Origin: Phormidesmis priestleyi BC1401
GTDB lineage: Bacteria > Cyanobacteriota > Cyanobacteriia > Leptolyngbyales > Leptolyngbyaceae
Direction of reading: 5' to 3'
DNA length: 44,188 bases
Assembly (NCBI RefSeq): GCF_001650195.1
Contig: NZ_LXYR01000044.1
Location: forward strand, 1-44,188
In this document: one piece after another, positions 17,699-26,694 of the stretch
How the letters are laid out: every line of letters begins with the position of its first letter
Position numbering within the stretch: position 1 is the first letter of the stretch
Notes under the pieces: generated by a model
Database searches by the model: none
Told to the model about the DNA's origin: nothing
Seen by the model: the letters and a program-made list of their open reading frames with translations, nothing else
Made by a program: the position numbers and the translations under genes

Positions 17699-18343
17699 TC
17701 AATTAAGCATCAATACAAGAAAGCGCTCAAACCCATCAACGATCAACGGCTGCTTAAGGGCTATCGGCACTGGAGTCGCTCGAATTTCATAGGTTCCTTT
17801 GGGCTTAATCGGCTGCAACAATCCTGCACTCACCAAGACTGAAACCGTATTGCTAGACGCTCTCTGGTAGGTTGCTTCTGACCAGCTAGCAAGCGTTTGA
17901 CTCTCCTCTCTTTGAGTCTCAAAAAAGACTCGTAAATCCGCAGGTTTAATCGCTAGGTCAAACTGCTTTACCTTGTTGAGTAACACATTAGCAATCAATT
18001 CTCGTAGCAGCCGATGCTCTAGCAAAATTGCAAATAGAACAGTGAAACGTCGTACATCGGCATGACCCTTTGCTATCAGGTAAATGTATTTAGGCGGTAG
18101 CTTTTCCAGACGCTGCCAAATCGTCCGCAATGCACCCTGCCGTGATGTTTGAGAGCGAATCTGCAACAAATCATCAATGACCACTCGCTGCTTAATCGTT
18201 TCATATTCAAGCCCCTGCCATCGTAGTTCAGCGATCGCTACTGTTTCAGTCAAGGCAAAAGCATATTTCGTATAAGCCCTATACGAGGAATTTATTGCTG
18301 TGTTGAACAAGCCGACAGAGCTTGCTGCTGACTCGTTAATCAT
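17699..18343 (-). CDS. brxA: BrxA, BREX protein (DUF1819), on the opposite strand
   Basis: The 214-residue product resembles the DUF1819/BrxA family. An N-terminal helical segment with ETVAIAELRW is followed by a central RRFTVLFAILLEHRLLRELIANVL segment. A C-terminal winged-helix-like part follows (QTLASWSEATYQRASSNTV then SVLVSAGLLQP) and a short beta tail. BrxA is a small DNA-binding protein found first in canonical type 1 operons. Here it is tail-to-tail with brxL and must have its own promoter. If correct, the locus holds all six type 1 core genes. The assignment rests on pattern and context; a different small helical accessory protein is the alternative. Confidence 0.75.
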   Translation of the reverse strand: MINESAASSVGLFNTAINSSYRAYTKYAFALTETVAIAELRWQGLEYETIKQRVVIDDLLQIRSQTSRQGALRTIWQRLEKLPPKYIYLIAKGHADVRRFTVLFAILLEHRLLRELIANVLLNKVKQFDLAIKPADLRVFFETQREESQTLASWSEATYQRASSNTVSVLVSAGLLQPIKPKGTYEIRATPVPIALKQPLIVDGFERFLVLMLN

Positions 18344-18379
18344 AGATGCTCTCTATTAGTTGCAAAGGAAGCTATACGC

Positions 18380-18505
18380 TTAATCAAGGTTCTCATTCCC
18401 TTTAGCCCAGTCAATACTTACTTGCAGTTGTTCTGGAGCCGGTAGTTCTGTTTGAAGCTCTAATGGAAGGCTACCTAACTGATAGGTGCTGGGACAGCTC
18501 GCCCG
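18380..18505 (-). pseudogene. Relic of a DUF1016 gene C-terminus
   Basis: Read on the minus strand this stretch encodes about 41 residues ending in a stop, including STYQLGSLPLELQTELPAPE. It lines up with the C-terminus of the intact DUF1016 protein next door (ATYRMTSTLPQELKDQLPNPE). There is no start codon or upstream part. It is best explained as the surviving tail of a second, diverged copy. Confidence 0.6.
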
Positions 18506-18528
18506 ATTTAACTTTGCTAAAGTGTAAT

Positions 18529-19548
18529 CTACTCTAATCCCTCCAACAACTTTGCTACTTGCTCAGGATTGGGCAGTTGGTCTTTCAACTCCTGCGGTAG
18601 CGTCGAAGTCATTCGATAGGTTGCGATTCCGATCGGCTTAGTAGCATCTTTCAAGGCGTACTCCACCGTCATCTTGTCTTTAGTCTTGCACAGGATAATC
18701 CCAATCGAAGGCTGCTCATGTGAGAGCCGGACTTTATCATCTAATACCGCCAGGTAGAATTGCATTTTACCAAGATACTCTGGCTCAAACTCCCCAATCT
18801 TGAGATCGATCGCCATGAGGCACTGCATTGATCGATGGTAAAGCACAAGGTCAATGAAATATTCCTTGTTTCCGACTTCTAGGCGGTATTGGCTTCCGAC
18901 AAAAGTAAACATGCCACCCATCTCTTGAAGGAAAGGTTCAACTTTTGACAGGATGGCAGTCTCCAGTTGACGCTCTGAATATTTATCCCCCAACTCCAAA
19001 AACGGGAACGTGTATTCATCCTTTACCGCCAATTTAGCTTGATTCTGAATCTCTTCAGAAATTGTAGCCTCAAAGTTCGTTTGGTTCAGTAGAGTCTTTT
19101 CGTAAGTCTGATTTTCAATTTGATGGAGTAAGACGTTTTTTGTCCAACCATATTTGCGAGTCATACGGATGTAGAACTCTCGTTCCAGATCATCCTTACA
19201 TTTCTCCATGATGACTAGGTTGTGGCTCCACCCAATTTCTGCAACCATTGGTTGCAGTTTTTGATTTTGGCTGTAAGTGACGTAGAAACTTCGCATATTC
19301 CAGATATTGCGAACGGAGAACCCACTCATTCCTGGAAACTCTGCTTGTAAGTCCTTGGCTAGCTGTTCAACGATCGACTTCCCCCAGCTTTCTCCTTGTT
19401 GACGAGTCACAATCAGTTGCCCAATATCCCAGTAGAGCGCAATCAGTTCTTTATTGACTGCCCGAAGCGCCTCGTATTGAGCAGACCGAATTCGCTGTTT
19501 GATTTCAACGAGAAGACTGCCATATTCTCCTGAACCTAATTTGCTCAC
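18529..19548 (-). CDS. DUF1016 (YhcG-type) PD-(D/E)XK nuclease-domain protein
   Basis: The 339-residue protein has the two domains of this family. An N-terminal DUF1016_N helical domain contains SAQYEALRAVNKELIALYWDIGQLI and WGKSIVEQLAKDLQAEFPGMSGFS. A C-terminal PD-(D/E)XK fold has D233 (FIDLVLYH) and D248/K250 (AIDLKIGEF). The family is often found beside type I restriction and other defence genes; a nuclease activity is predicted rather than proven. It is transcribed in the same direction as brxA and parAB, 51 bases downstream of parB. A duplicated C-terminal relic lies just downstream. Confidence 0.9.
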   Translation of the reverse strand: MSKLGSGEYGSLLVEIKQRIRSAQYEALRAVNKELIALYWDIGQLIVTRQQGESWGKSIVEQLAKDLQAEFPGMSGFSVRNIWNMRSFYVTYSQNQKLQPMVAEIGWSHNLVIMEKCKDDLEREFYIRMTRKYGWTKNVLLHQIENQTYEKTLLNQTNFEATISEEIQNQAKLAVKDEYTFPFLELGDKYSERQLETAILSKVEPFLQEMGGMFTFVGSQYRLEVGNKEYFIDLVLYHRSMQCLMAIDLKIGEFEPEYLGKMQFYLAVLDDKVRLSHEQPSIGIILCKTKDKMTVEYALKDATKPIGIATYRMTSTLPQELKDQLPNPEQVAKLLEGLE

Positions 19549-19599
19549 TAAACTTAATCCCTAACATTCGACAGAAAAGGCTGGATGCATTATCTAGAG

Positions 19600-20532
19600 C
19601 TAAACTGCATCAGAGACCAATGATCGCAGATCAGCCAGCACTTTCTCCAGCCTTTTTTGTTTTTTAGGATCATCCCAAACCTTCGACCGCTTGGCGAGTT
19701 TCAGTACATCATCAATCTGAGTCTTTAAAGGGGGCTGTTCTGCTGCCGCAGCATTAGACTTGAGATTATCAACCCGCTCTTTGATTTGAGCTAAAGATAA
19801 GTCTTGGGAAATCGCCTCCTTGAGCAGGTCTTTGCGGTGTTCCTCATCTTTCACACGAGCGATCGCTTGAGCCTTGGTATAGGCAATCTTTCCCTGTTGC
19901 AGAGCTTCTAGAACATCGTCAGGAAGCTTGAGTAGGGGAAGGCGATTATTGACGAATGACTCCCACGTCATGGTTGCCAAAGAAGCAAAGGTCGATTGCA
20001 CAGCCTCGTTTTCTGAACTGCCCATAACGTTATGGGCAACTTTTCCTTTAGCCTCGTGCTGCATCCGATAAAGCAGTTTAGGAACCTCGTCAAGAGCCAT
20101 TTCTAGCCTGAGTGCCAGAAGCTGTAATACCCCTTCTGTTTCCTCGATCGGATTGAGGTCTTCTCGCTGAAGGTTCTCAATCAGAGCCAGTTGAACTGCC
20201 TGTTCGTCCGTTAGATCACGAATCACGGCAGGAACATCATTCAGCCCAGCTTCCTTTGCAGCGCGGTAGCGCCGTTCCCCGGCAACTAGTTCGTACATAT
20301 TTGACCCGTCGAGAGTCCGCAGCAGCAAAGGCTCTAAAATTCCGTGTTCTTTGACCGAGAACACAAGTTGTTCCATTTTCTGAGGGTCAAAATATCGTCG
20401 GGGTTGTTGGGCAGGGAGTTGGATGCGACCAAGCGCGACCGTGTTGGACGCAGAGGAAGTCTCAGCATCCCCGAATAAAGTGACTGGAGCCGTAATCTTG
20501 CCCCCGAACACGCGCTCACGCTTCGATGTCAT
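19600..20532 (-). CDS. parB: ParB-family partition protein
   Basis: The 310-residue protein has the ParB N-terminal nuclease-like domain: IQLPAQQPRRYFDPQKMEQL, then GERRYRAAKEAG with the CTP-binding box, and ENLQREDLNPIEETEG. It also has a central DNA-binding region and a basic C-terminus. ParB binds parS sites and, with ParA, segregates the plasmid. It overlaps parA by four bases (ATGA), forming a normal parAB operon. A second ParB-like gene at 26691 is clearly paralogous through most of its length, including the MGSSE/IGSSQ and TWESFVNNRLPL segments, which indicate an unusual subfamily. Confidence 0.92.
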   Translation of the reverse strand: MTSKRERVFGGKITAPVTLFGDAETSSASNTVALGRIQLPAQQPRRYFDPQKMEQLVFSVKEHGILEPLLLRTLDGSNMYELVAGERRYRAAKEAGLNDVPAVIRDLTDEQAVQLALIENLQREDLNPIEETEGVLQLLALRLEMALDEVPKLLYRMQHEAKGKVAHNVMGSSENEAVQSTFASLATMTWESFVNNRLPLLKLPDDVLEALQQGKIAYTKAQAIARVKDEEHRKDLLKEAISQDLSLAQIKERVDNLKSNAAAAEQPPLKTQIDDVLKLAKRSKVWDDPKKQKRLEKVLADLRSLVSDAV

Positions 20533-21284
20533 TTTAGCTTCTCCATTTCTTTAGCAATTCCGTCTAGTACCTTCTTAGCTGGATGCTTAGGGCTATAGAC
20601 AGCTAAGGGAACTCGCTCCATTGAAGCATCTGCGAAGGCAGTTGACTTCGGAATCAGTGGAAAAACTTTAGCGATCGGAGCGAGCTGTTCCTGGATCGCT
20701 TTTAGGGTTAACTCGTCGTGAGAGTTGCGGCTATCGTACATCGTGGGCACAAACCCAGCGATTTTGAGATTTCGGTTGGGTTTGGCTTTTACCTTTTGTA
20801 AGGTTTGCAAAAGCATATCAGTCCCCTGAAAGGCTTTGAACTGCGTTTGGATCGGAATCAGCAGGTAATCTGTTGCTACTAAAGAAATATAGCTCAGCAT
20901 CCCTAAACTAGGTGGACAATCAATCAAGATGAAATCATACTGATCGCGAACTGGATCTAAAGCGTCTTTGAGGCGAGTGTCGCGCATATATGCGGTGACT
21001 AACTCCTGCTCAGCATCAGAAAGTTTTAACTGCGCGGGCACTAAATCCATGCCACAGATTTCTTTATGGATAGGCAGTTCTTCTTCAGGTACGATCGCGT
21101 TATAGACCGATCGCTCTAGCTCTCCTGGCTCCAGCCCCATGAACGTGGTTAGCGATGATTGGGGGTCCATATCGACTAGCAGCACTCGCCGCTTTCTTTG
21201 AGCCAAGCTATAGCCTAAGTTCATTGCCAAAGTTGACTTCCCAACTCCGCCAGCTTGGTTAAATAGTGCAATGACTCTTCCCAT
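20529..21284 (-). CDS. parA: ParA-family partition ATPase
   Basis: The 251-residue product starts with the P-loop segment NQAGGVGKSTLAMNLG, then DMDPQSSLT and FILIDCPPSLGM, the standard ParA/MinD order. Most ParA proteins have KGGVGK with a signature Lys before GG; here Ala occupies that place (QAGGVGK). It is an ATPase that moves ParB-bound plasmid copies. It is first in the operon with parB. A 14-bp palindrome (GTACTTAGAAGTAC, 21322-21335) lies 38 bases upstream of its start and could be the operator or a parS site. Confidence 0.93.
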   Translation of the reverse strand: MGRVIALFNQAGGVGKSTLAMNLGYSLAQRKRRVLLVDMDPQSSLTTFMGLEPGELERSVYNAIVPEEELPIHKEICGMDLVPAQLKLSDAEQELVTAYMRDTRLKDALDPVRDQYDFILIDCPPSLGMLSYISLVATDYLLIPIQTQFKAFQGTDMLLQTLQKVKAKPNRNLKIAGFVPTMYDSRNSHDELTLKAIQEQLAPIAKVFPLIPKSTAFADASMERVPLAVYSPKHPAKKVLDGIAKEMEKLK

Positions 21285-21321
21285 TTATCTTAAATGCCAA
21301 TTGTCTTGAGAGCAGCATACC

Positions 21322-21335
21322 GTACTTAGAAGTAC
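21322..21335. promoter_or_regulatory. Palindrome upstream of parA (operator or parS candidate)
   Basis: GTACTT-AG-AAGTAC is a perfect 6-2-6 inverted repeat in the presumed parA promoter region. Its position suits autoregulation by ParA/ParB or a centromere site. Related AAGTACG words occur near 24829-24845 and 25000 but do not form the same palindrome. Confidence 0.4.
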
Positions 21336-21476
21336 CTAATTTGCCTTCTTTCACACTTAATGACATTGCATAACTCAATCCAGGAGGCTGCTTCATGCAA
21401 AGGTTGATTCTAGTGGTGGCATAGTTGAGGCTTCGCTCAAAGTTCTTGATCAAACTTTTGCAGTGTTCAATTCAAG

Positions 21477-21702
21477 CATTAGAGGTAACTACTCAGCCGA
21501 GATTGAAAAACCAGAAAAGGTTTACCCTGAAAGTATTTCAGCCGATTTGGTGCAAAATACAATTCTCAACTAGCTCGGAAAATTGGATTCCTATTGAGAA
21601 TGGTCGATTTTTGTATATTCAGAGAGAATTTTCAAATCCTACAGGTAGTGGTTTAGTCATCCTGAAATTCTAAATGTAGAGTCTGAGTAGTTACCATTAG
21701 AG
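21477..21702. mobile_element. IS66-type MITE with 8-bp target duplication
   Basis: The element 21485-21694 (210 bp) has perfect 12-bp terminal inverted repeats (GTAACTACTCAG ... CTGAGTAGTTAC). It is flanked by identical 8-bp direct repeats CATTAGAG (21477-21484 and 21695-21702). Ends beginning GTAA and an 8-bp duplication are features of the IS66 family. No transposase is encoded; an open frame at 21425-21673 runs across the boundary and is not a gene. It is a non-autonomous element that needs a transposase elsewhere in the genome. Confidence 0.85.
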
Positions 21703-21910
21703 TATTCAACGATCCATCGAGCTGCTACCGGCACAAATCCCAATTTTTCTGTTCCGCCTTCTTTTGTTTTAACAGCTTCTTGCATGATTGAAAGCGAAAG
21801 TCTTGAATCAGTAGTCATGGGGCATTTCAAAAGAAGACTTTTAACCTAACAGCAACAAGAATAGAGGAGATGCGTTGTGAACTCATTACCGCAGCATTCA
21901 AGTGAGCGGA

Positions 21911-24480
21911 TTAATGTACTTCACTAGGCAGAAGCAGATTAACCTCAACCTTTTCCTGCACAGATGGAGTGATAAACTGTGCACGCTTCATACAGTCTAG
22001 TAGCAAGAGATTAGCGTCATAATATTTCCTTAAAACATCTTTATTCACCTCATCTAACAATTGCGGAAATCGAAGCAATGTTTCGTTATTTGTGTTTGTA
22101 GAGTCAAAGAATTGCAGTTCGTCCAACAATTTTGCTGCCCACCTTCCTCCGTCTTGCCGCCACCAACTCATAAACAAATTTTGCTGAGGCGGGAATACAA
22201 CGCTATCAAGTTGAAGCAATAACTCTTTGATGGATAAAAGGGCAGGTAGAATTGTATCGACTAATCTTGTATGGTAGAAGCGCGCAAACGCCATGATGTC
22301 ATTCGCCAATTTTTCAGTTGAAACCAGACTCAGCGCGTTGCACATACGTTGATACAAAAGATTAAAATCTGACAGATCTTGCGCGAACTCTTCATCAAGG
22401 CCCATCGTTTGTGCCAGCGGAATTGCCTGATAATCCTTAGTTGCTTGCCCACTCTTGCGAAATGACTCAACTCCCTCATCAAAATTGCAGCCCGCTAGGG
22501 ATAAGTACCAAGCTCGCAGTGCTGATAGCTTATAAGGCAGTTTCTCGGCAGTCTTGATTGCCTTAGTATTGGACCAGGTTAGCAGTTGCTGTAATTCACT
22601 CTGATTAGCGAAGGTAGTGTGAAGTTGCTGCTCCATTTGACGAATCATGTCATCTGCGGAGAGCTGCATCTCGGCCACAAGCAAAAACACTTCTCGCCAC
22701 TGGGAATTGCATATTTGCGGTAGCAAAATCTGCCATGCCTGCTCTAGGTGAATTGACCGAGCCACGAAGTACTCATGGAATGTTAGGTGGGAAAAAGAGT
22801 AGATGTAAATCGCCCGCTCCGCTAGCAACCCATGATGTGCCGCGATCGCCTTGATGATTGCCTTGCCCTCTTCCTGTAGCCGAATTAAGCTAGACGCAGC
22901 AAGATTGGATTGTCGTAGGTATCGCGCTACAACTTCTTGAGCAAGTTGCTGGTTGAAAAAAGTTGGGACTGCTCAAACGTGACTCGTGCCAGTTGAAGTA
23001 GCAGTTCCACTTTATGGGCTTTCCCTAAGTTGCGATAAATCTCATCACGATGGACATTTCGGTGCAAATCCCACTTCTCTAAGAGTGCATCGATACCCTG
23101 TTCATATAACTGATGCTGCGTTTTAGGCAAAGCCTTCATATCGCGAAACACAATGCAAATTAAGTTTAGTAGTAACGGTGTAACGGCTAATTCTCGAATT
23201 GCTCGATGCTGCGGCTGATTGAGTGCTTCAATTAGAGCTTCGCTCGGGTTAGGTTCTGCTTGTGATTGATCTTTCAGTAGCGCTTTAAACCAGAGTTGAA
23301 TGAAAGATTCAGCTTGCTCTCGGCTAAAATCAGCAACTTCAATCTCAACAAATTTCTCTCCAGAAAATTCGTACTTGTTAGCTGCAACACGGCAGGTAAT
23401 TAAGAAGGAATTATCAGCATATTGGTTAATGAACTGCCTAATTTGCAGCACAACTAGCTCATTGCTTGACGCTGACACTTCATCTAAACCGTCTAGACAA
23501 ATTAGTGCTTTCCCGGATTCTAAAATCGCCTGAACCGATTCCTTAGACACACCCCACTGAACTAGCGTTGAGCAAATAAAACTGAACAGCTCGTTTTCGC
23601 TTGAACCTTGCTGGACTACTCTTGCAAAATAAGACAGTTGAATGAAGATAGGAATCTTATCTGGCTGAAATCTGCCTTCGATGCACTGCACCACCAGGTA
23701 TAGCAAGTAGGTCGTTTTCCCAATGCCAGGTTTTCCTAAAACCATCAGCCGTTGAAGGTTTTCTGCTAAATCCCAACCAGAATGACGCAGCGGCTCTTGT
23801 CCTTCTAAGCCCAAGCGATCAAGGTGTTTCACAGCGACAGGAGATTGGAGAAGTGCAAATAGTGATCGCCAGCGGCGATTGACAATCTCTCGCCAAACAT
23901 CTGTGCCCGTGTAAATGGCTTCCACATCTACGAGTTCTGGAATACCGAAAACGCGAATTCTGCCGTACTCCTGGTGAATTCTTTCGTACAGTTGCTGGCG
24001 AACTTGCTGAACTTGTGCCTCGATTCCTGAAACTGGTTGACCTTGAGCCAATGAACCTTGCGCCTCTACCAATGACCGCACGTGCTTGAGATTCATGGAG
24101 CGGTTTTTTGATAGCAGCTTCAAGTGGAGAAGTTTTCCAGGAACGCGCGGCAAATTATGAATGCCGTCATCGTCATCGTCGGGCACTAACACCTTGATTT
24201 CTTTAAGCCTTTCCAGCAGGTACCCGAGATCGCGTTTTGTGCGTTTGATCTTCCTGCCTTTTTCTTGCTCGCAAAACAGGATAAAAAGCTGATTTAGATC
24301 TTGATGAGTTGTCTGAATTCGCAAACAAAACCCGTTAGAGGACTGCGCCACCCACTCAAACTCGATCGCATAGGGTGAATCCTCTCTATTCTCAAGCTTT
24401 CGATCAGCCCAAGTTAGAAGTGCATCTACTAGGTCAAAGACCTGCTGTTGAGTTTCGGGTCGCCAGCCTGAAAGTCCCAT
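21911..24480 (-). pseudogene. NACHT NTPase (bNACHT-like), one-base frameshift
   Basis: The first frame (24480-22927, 517 residues) has an N-terminal helical/acidic region and then the NACHT domain: P-loop GKPGIGKTTYLL (about residue 245), Walker B LICLDGLDEV (about residue 323), and the LAVTPLLLNLICIVF segment. It stops just after FEQSQLF. The second frame continues from there through AHHGLLAERAIYIYSFSHLTFHEYFVARS, the expected end of the NACHT module, and then a helical C-terminal sensor-like region. Adding one T to the six-T run at 22956-22961 (A-run on the plus strand) restores one protein of about 856 residues. Bacterial NACHT proteins include anti-phage NLR-like proteins. A homopolymer sequencing error, slippage or a true knock-out are all possible. 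Confidence 0.8.
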
Positions 24481-25023
24481 AATGTTAAGAAATCTGAATT
24501 TTATGAGAAATCGAGGTCCTAAACTGCTGCGGAATCTTAATTGCTGATCATTCCGCAGCCCAACACATTGATTTTACTGCGCCAGAACAGCTTGGACAGG
24601 TAAGTTGCTGCGGAATCATTCCCCAGATATTTCTTGAGTTGACGACAAATCTTCGGCTCAACCCGTGTTTATAGCTAGTAAGTGCCTTTTTGCTCAATCT
24701 ATGACTTCGACAAGACGGAACGATGCGTCTAATTTTCTGCTGCCAAACAAATCGCTGCTTGCAAGTACACCAGACTCCTCACTGGCAATCGATGAACCGT
24801 GTGGAATGGCGACCCACGAACTGCTTGCAAAGTACGTAATTAAGTACGTTTCAGGACTTAACTGCTAAGACCATTGCCCACTCTGGCTTCTGAGATTTCC
24901 CTACAGCTTGCGGGGGTTATACGGAAATCTCGGAAGCCAATATCTGACAGGCATTCCAGACGATCACTTATTCACTGAAACAACTGCTTTTTCTGCCCGA
25001 AGTACGCTTCTAAATACAGAGAT
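24481..25023. promoter_or_regulatory. NACHT upstream region with three GCTGCGGAAT copies
   Basis: GCTGCGGAAT occurs at 24526-24535 and 24607-24616 and inverted at 24550-24559. The first and third-listed copies form a 10-bp stem with a 14-base loop. They lie 46-136 bases upstream of the NACHT start and could be a regulator or recombinase binding array. The rest of this 543-base stretch has no convincing gene; an open frame at 24665-24868 has no recognisable feature. Repeated AAGTACG words occur around 24829-24845 and 25000. Confidence 0.45.
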
Positions 25024-26694
25024 ATGACTGCTAGAAAGAACCAAAAATCTCAAAAGGAAACAGAAGTCAAACCGCGTGTAGAAGCTGGAAAAATCTCTTG
25101 CCCAGTTTTAGCAGATGGCTCACTTCGGTTCAATATTCCCCAAGAACACTCCGTCGGCAACAAGAAACAAACTCAAATACGACTAAGACTGAAAGAGTCT
25201 CCTGAGAACCGAGCGATCGCCGATTTGATCACTGCTCGTCTGAATGAACGCATCGCGACGAACAACTACGAACCAGAAAAACTTAATGAGTACATTGACG
25301 AGTATAAGTGTCTCTACATGGGATCTGATTGTCAGTCGCCTTCTTCTAAACGCCCAAAGGCTGTGAAGAGCAAGACTCCGACACTAGATCAGCTTTGGGA
25401 AATGTTCTGCCAGTACAAAGTACCCCTCGTCAAACAAACTACTTTCAATATAGTTTTTTCTACTGTTGGTAATCACATTAGTAAATTGAAGACGAAGAAT
25501 TTGGAGGAGGCAGATACTATCATTGCCGAACTACGCCGGCAAATTAAGTCTGACTCTGCAATGTATCGAACCTTGAGGTACATCTCCAGTTGCTGTGACT
25601 GGGCAGTTAGCCGGGACAAAATTCTAAAGAATCCCTTCAAACTTACCCTAGATGATTTGAGAGAGCCTCAGACAGATGCTGACCCCGACCCTTTTACGGG
25701 GGAGGGACTGTGTCGCGTTATCGAAGCATACAAAAAACATCCTCGCTACCGTCACTACGCCCCTTTTATTCAATTTAGACGAGCTACAGGCTGTCGGATT
25801 GGAGAGGGAATTGGGCTGAAGTGGAAGCATGTTCACATGGAAGAAGGCTATATTGAGTTTTGTGAGACGCTCACGTGGACTAGCAAAGGAGTTGTTCACC
25901 AAGAAGGCACGAAAACTGAGCCATCTCGCAGATTTCCGATTAAAGCTAATTTGCATCAGCTTTTAGAGGAGCACAAACCTGCTAATGTCAACCCCGAAGA
26001 CTATGTATTTCTTGATTCAAATGGTGGACATATCAAGTACAAAAGATTTCTCTACAGCTGGTACGGGGAAAAGCGCAAGCGGACGTTGAAAGATGGAACA
26101 AAGAAGACGTACTTTTGTAAAGGAATTGTTTCTCAACTAGCAGGCCTACCAGAGGAGGACGGTGGAATCGATCACTACCGAACACCCTATTCGCCCCGAC
26201 ACACGTTTATCACATTGGCTTTAGATAAACTTGCTCGAAAGCGGGAAGTGAAGCTCAGCGACGTTGCCCAACTAGCAGACTACCTCGGCACCAGTCCCGA
26301 CATGATCTTTAAGCATTACTTGGGCAAAAGTGGTGACGATTCGATCGTGGACATTGAAGAAGATGAGACAGCATCAACATCGATCGCCCCTCTTCAGAAC
26401 AATACTCAGCCTCCGACTGAGACAGTAACTCAGCTCAACTTCGCTCATCAGTTAATCGAGCAGTTGACTCAGCAGCTTAACCAGATCACTCAACAAAACC
26501 AATTCCTGCAACAGCAGCTAGCTCAACTCCTTTCTCTACAGGCAGCCCCTCAACCGATCAACTGTTCTCCTAGATCTTTCGAGCAGCATGAATCAACTGT
26601 GCCTTCAGAATCTGATCTCGATCAGCTAGCATTACTGCTTGCTGTGAACAACCAGATTGAAGGCGAGTCGGCACCCACATCTGAGCAACGCTAA
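25024..26694 (+). CDS. Tyrosine recombinase / integrase
   Basis: The 556-residue protein has a lysine-rich N-terminus, a core-binding domain (about residues 120-220) and a catalytic domain. Catalytic residues visible are Arg258 in TGCRIGEGIGL, the Arg-His box in YSPRHTFITLAL (about 391-402) and the nucleophilic Tyr432 in HYLGKS. The first His of the usual HxxR box is replaced by Tyr. The last 100 residues are unusual: a Gln/Leu-rich coiled coil (LIEQLTQQLNQITQQ...) that may drive multimerisation. It probably integrates or resolves a mobile element or plasmid. It is unrelated in layout to the broken Xer-like enzyme at 839-1904. Confidence 0.9.
   Translation: MTARKNQKSQKETEVKPRVEAGKISCPVLADGSLRFNIPQEHSVGNKKQTQIRLRLKESPENRAIADLITARLNERIATNNYEPEKLNEYIDEYKCLYMGSDCQSPSSKRPKAVKSKTPTLDQLWEMFCQYKVPLVKQTTFNIVFSTVGNHISKLKTKNLEEADTIIAELRRQIKSDSAMYRTLRYISSCCDWAVSRDKILKNPFKLTLDDLREPQTDADPDPFTGEGLCRVIEAYKKHPRYRHYAPFIQFRRATGCRIGEGIGLKWKHVHMEEGYIEFCETLTWTSKGVVHQEGTKTEPSRRFPIKANLHQLLEEHKPANVNPEDYVFLDSNGGHIKYKRFLYSWYGEKRKRTLKDGTKKTYFCKGIVSQLAGLPEEDGGIDHYRTPYSPRHTFITLALDKLARKREVKLSDVAQLADYLGTSPDMIFKHYLGKSGDDSIVDIEEDETASTSIAPLQNNTQPPTETVTQLNFAHQLIEQLTQQLNQITQQNQFLQQQLAQLLSLQAAPQPINCSPRSFEQHESTVPSESDLDQLALLLAVNNQIEGESAPTSEQR

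Noticed and set aside
24665-24868. 67-codon open frame before the integrase
   Set aside because: No protein-like pattern and no ribosome-binding site.
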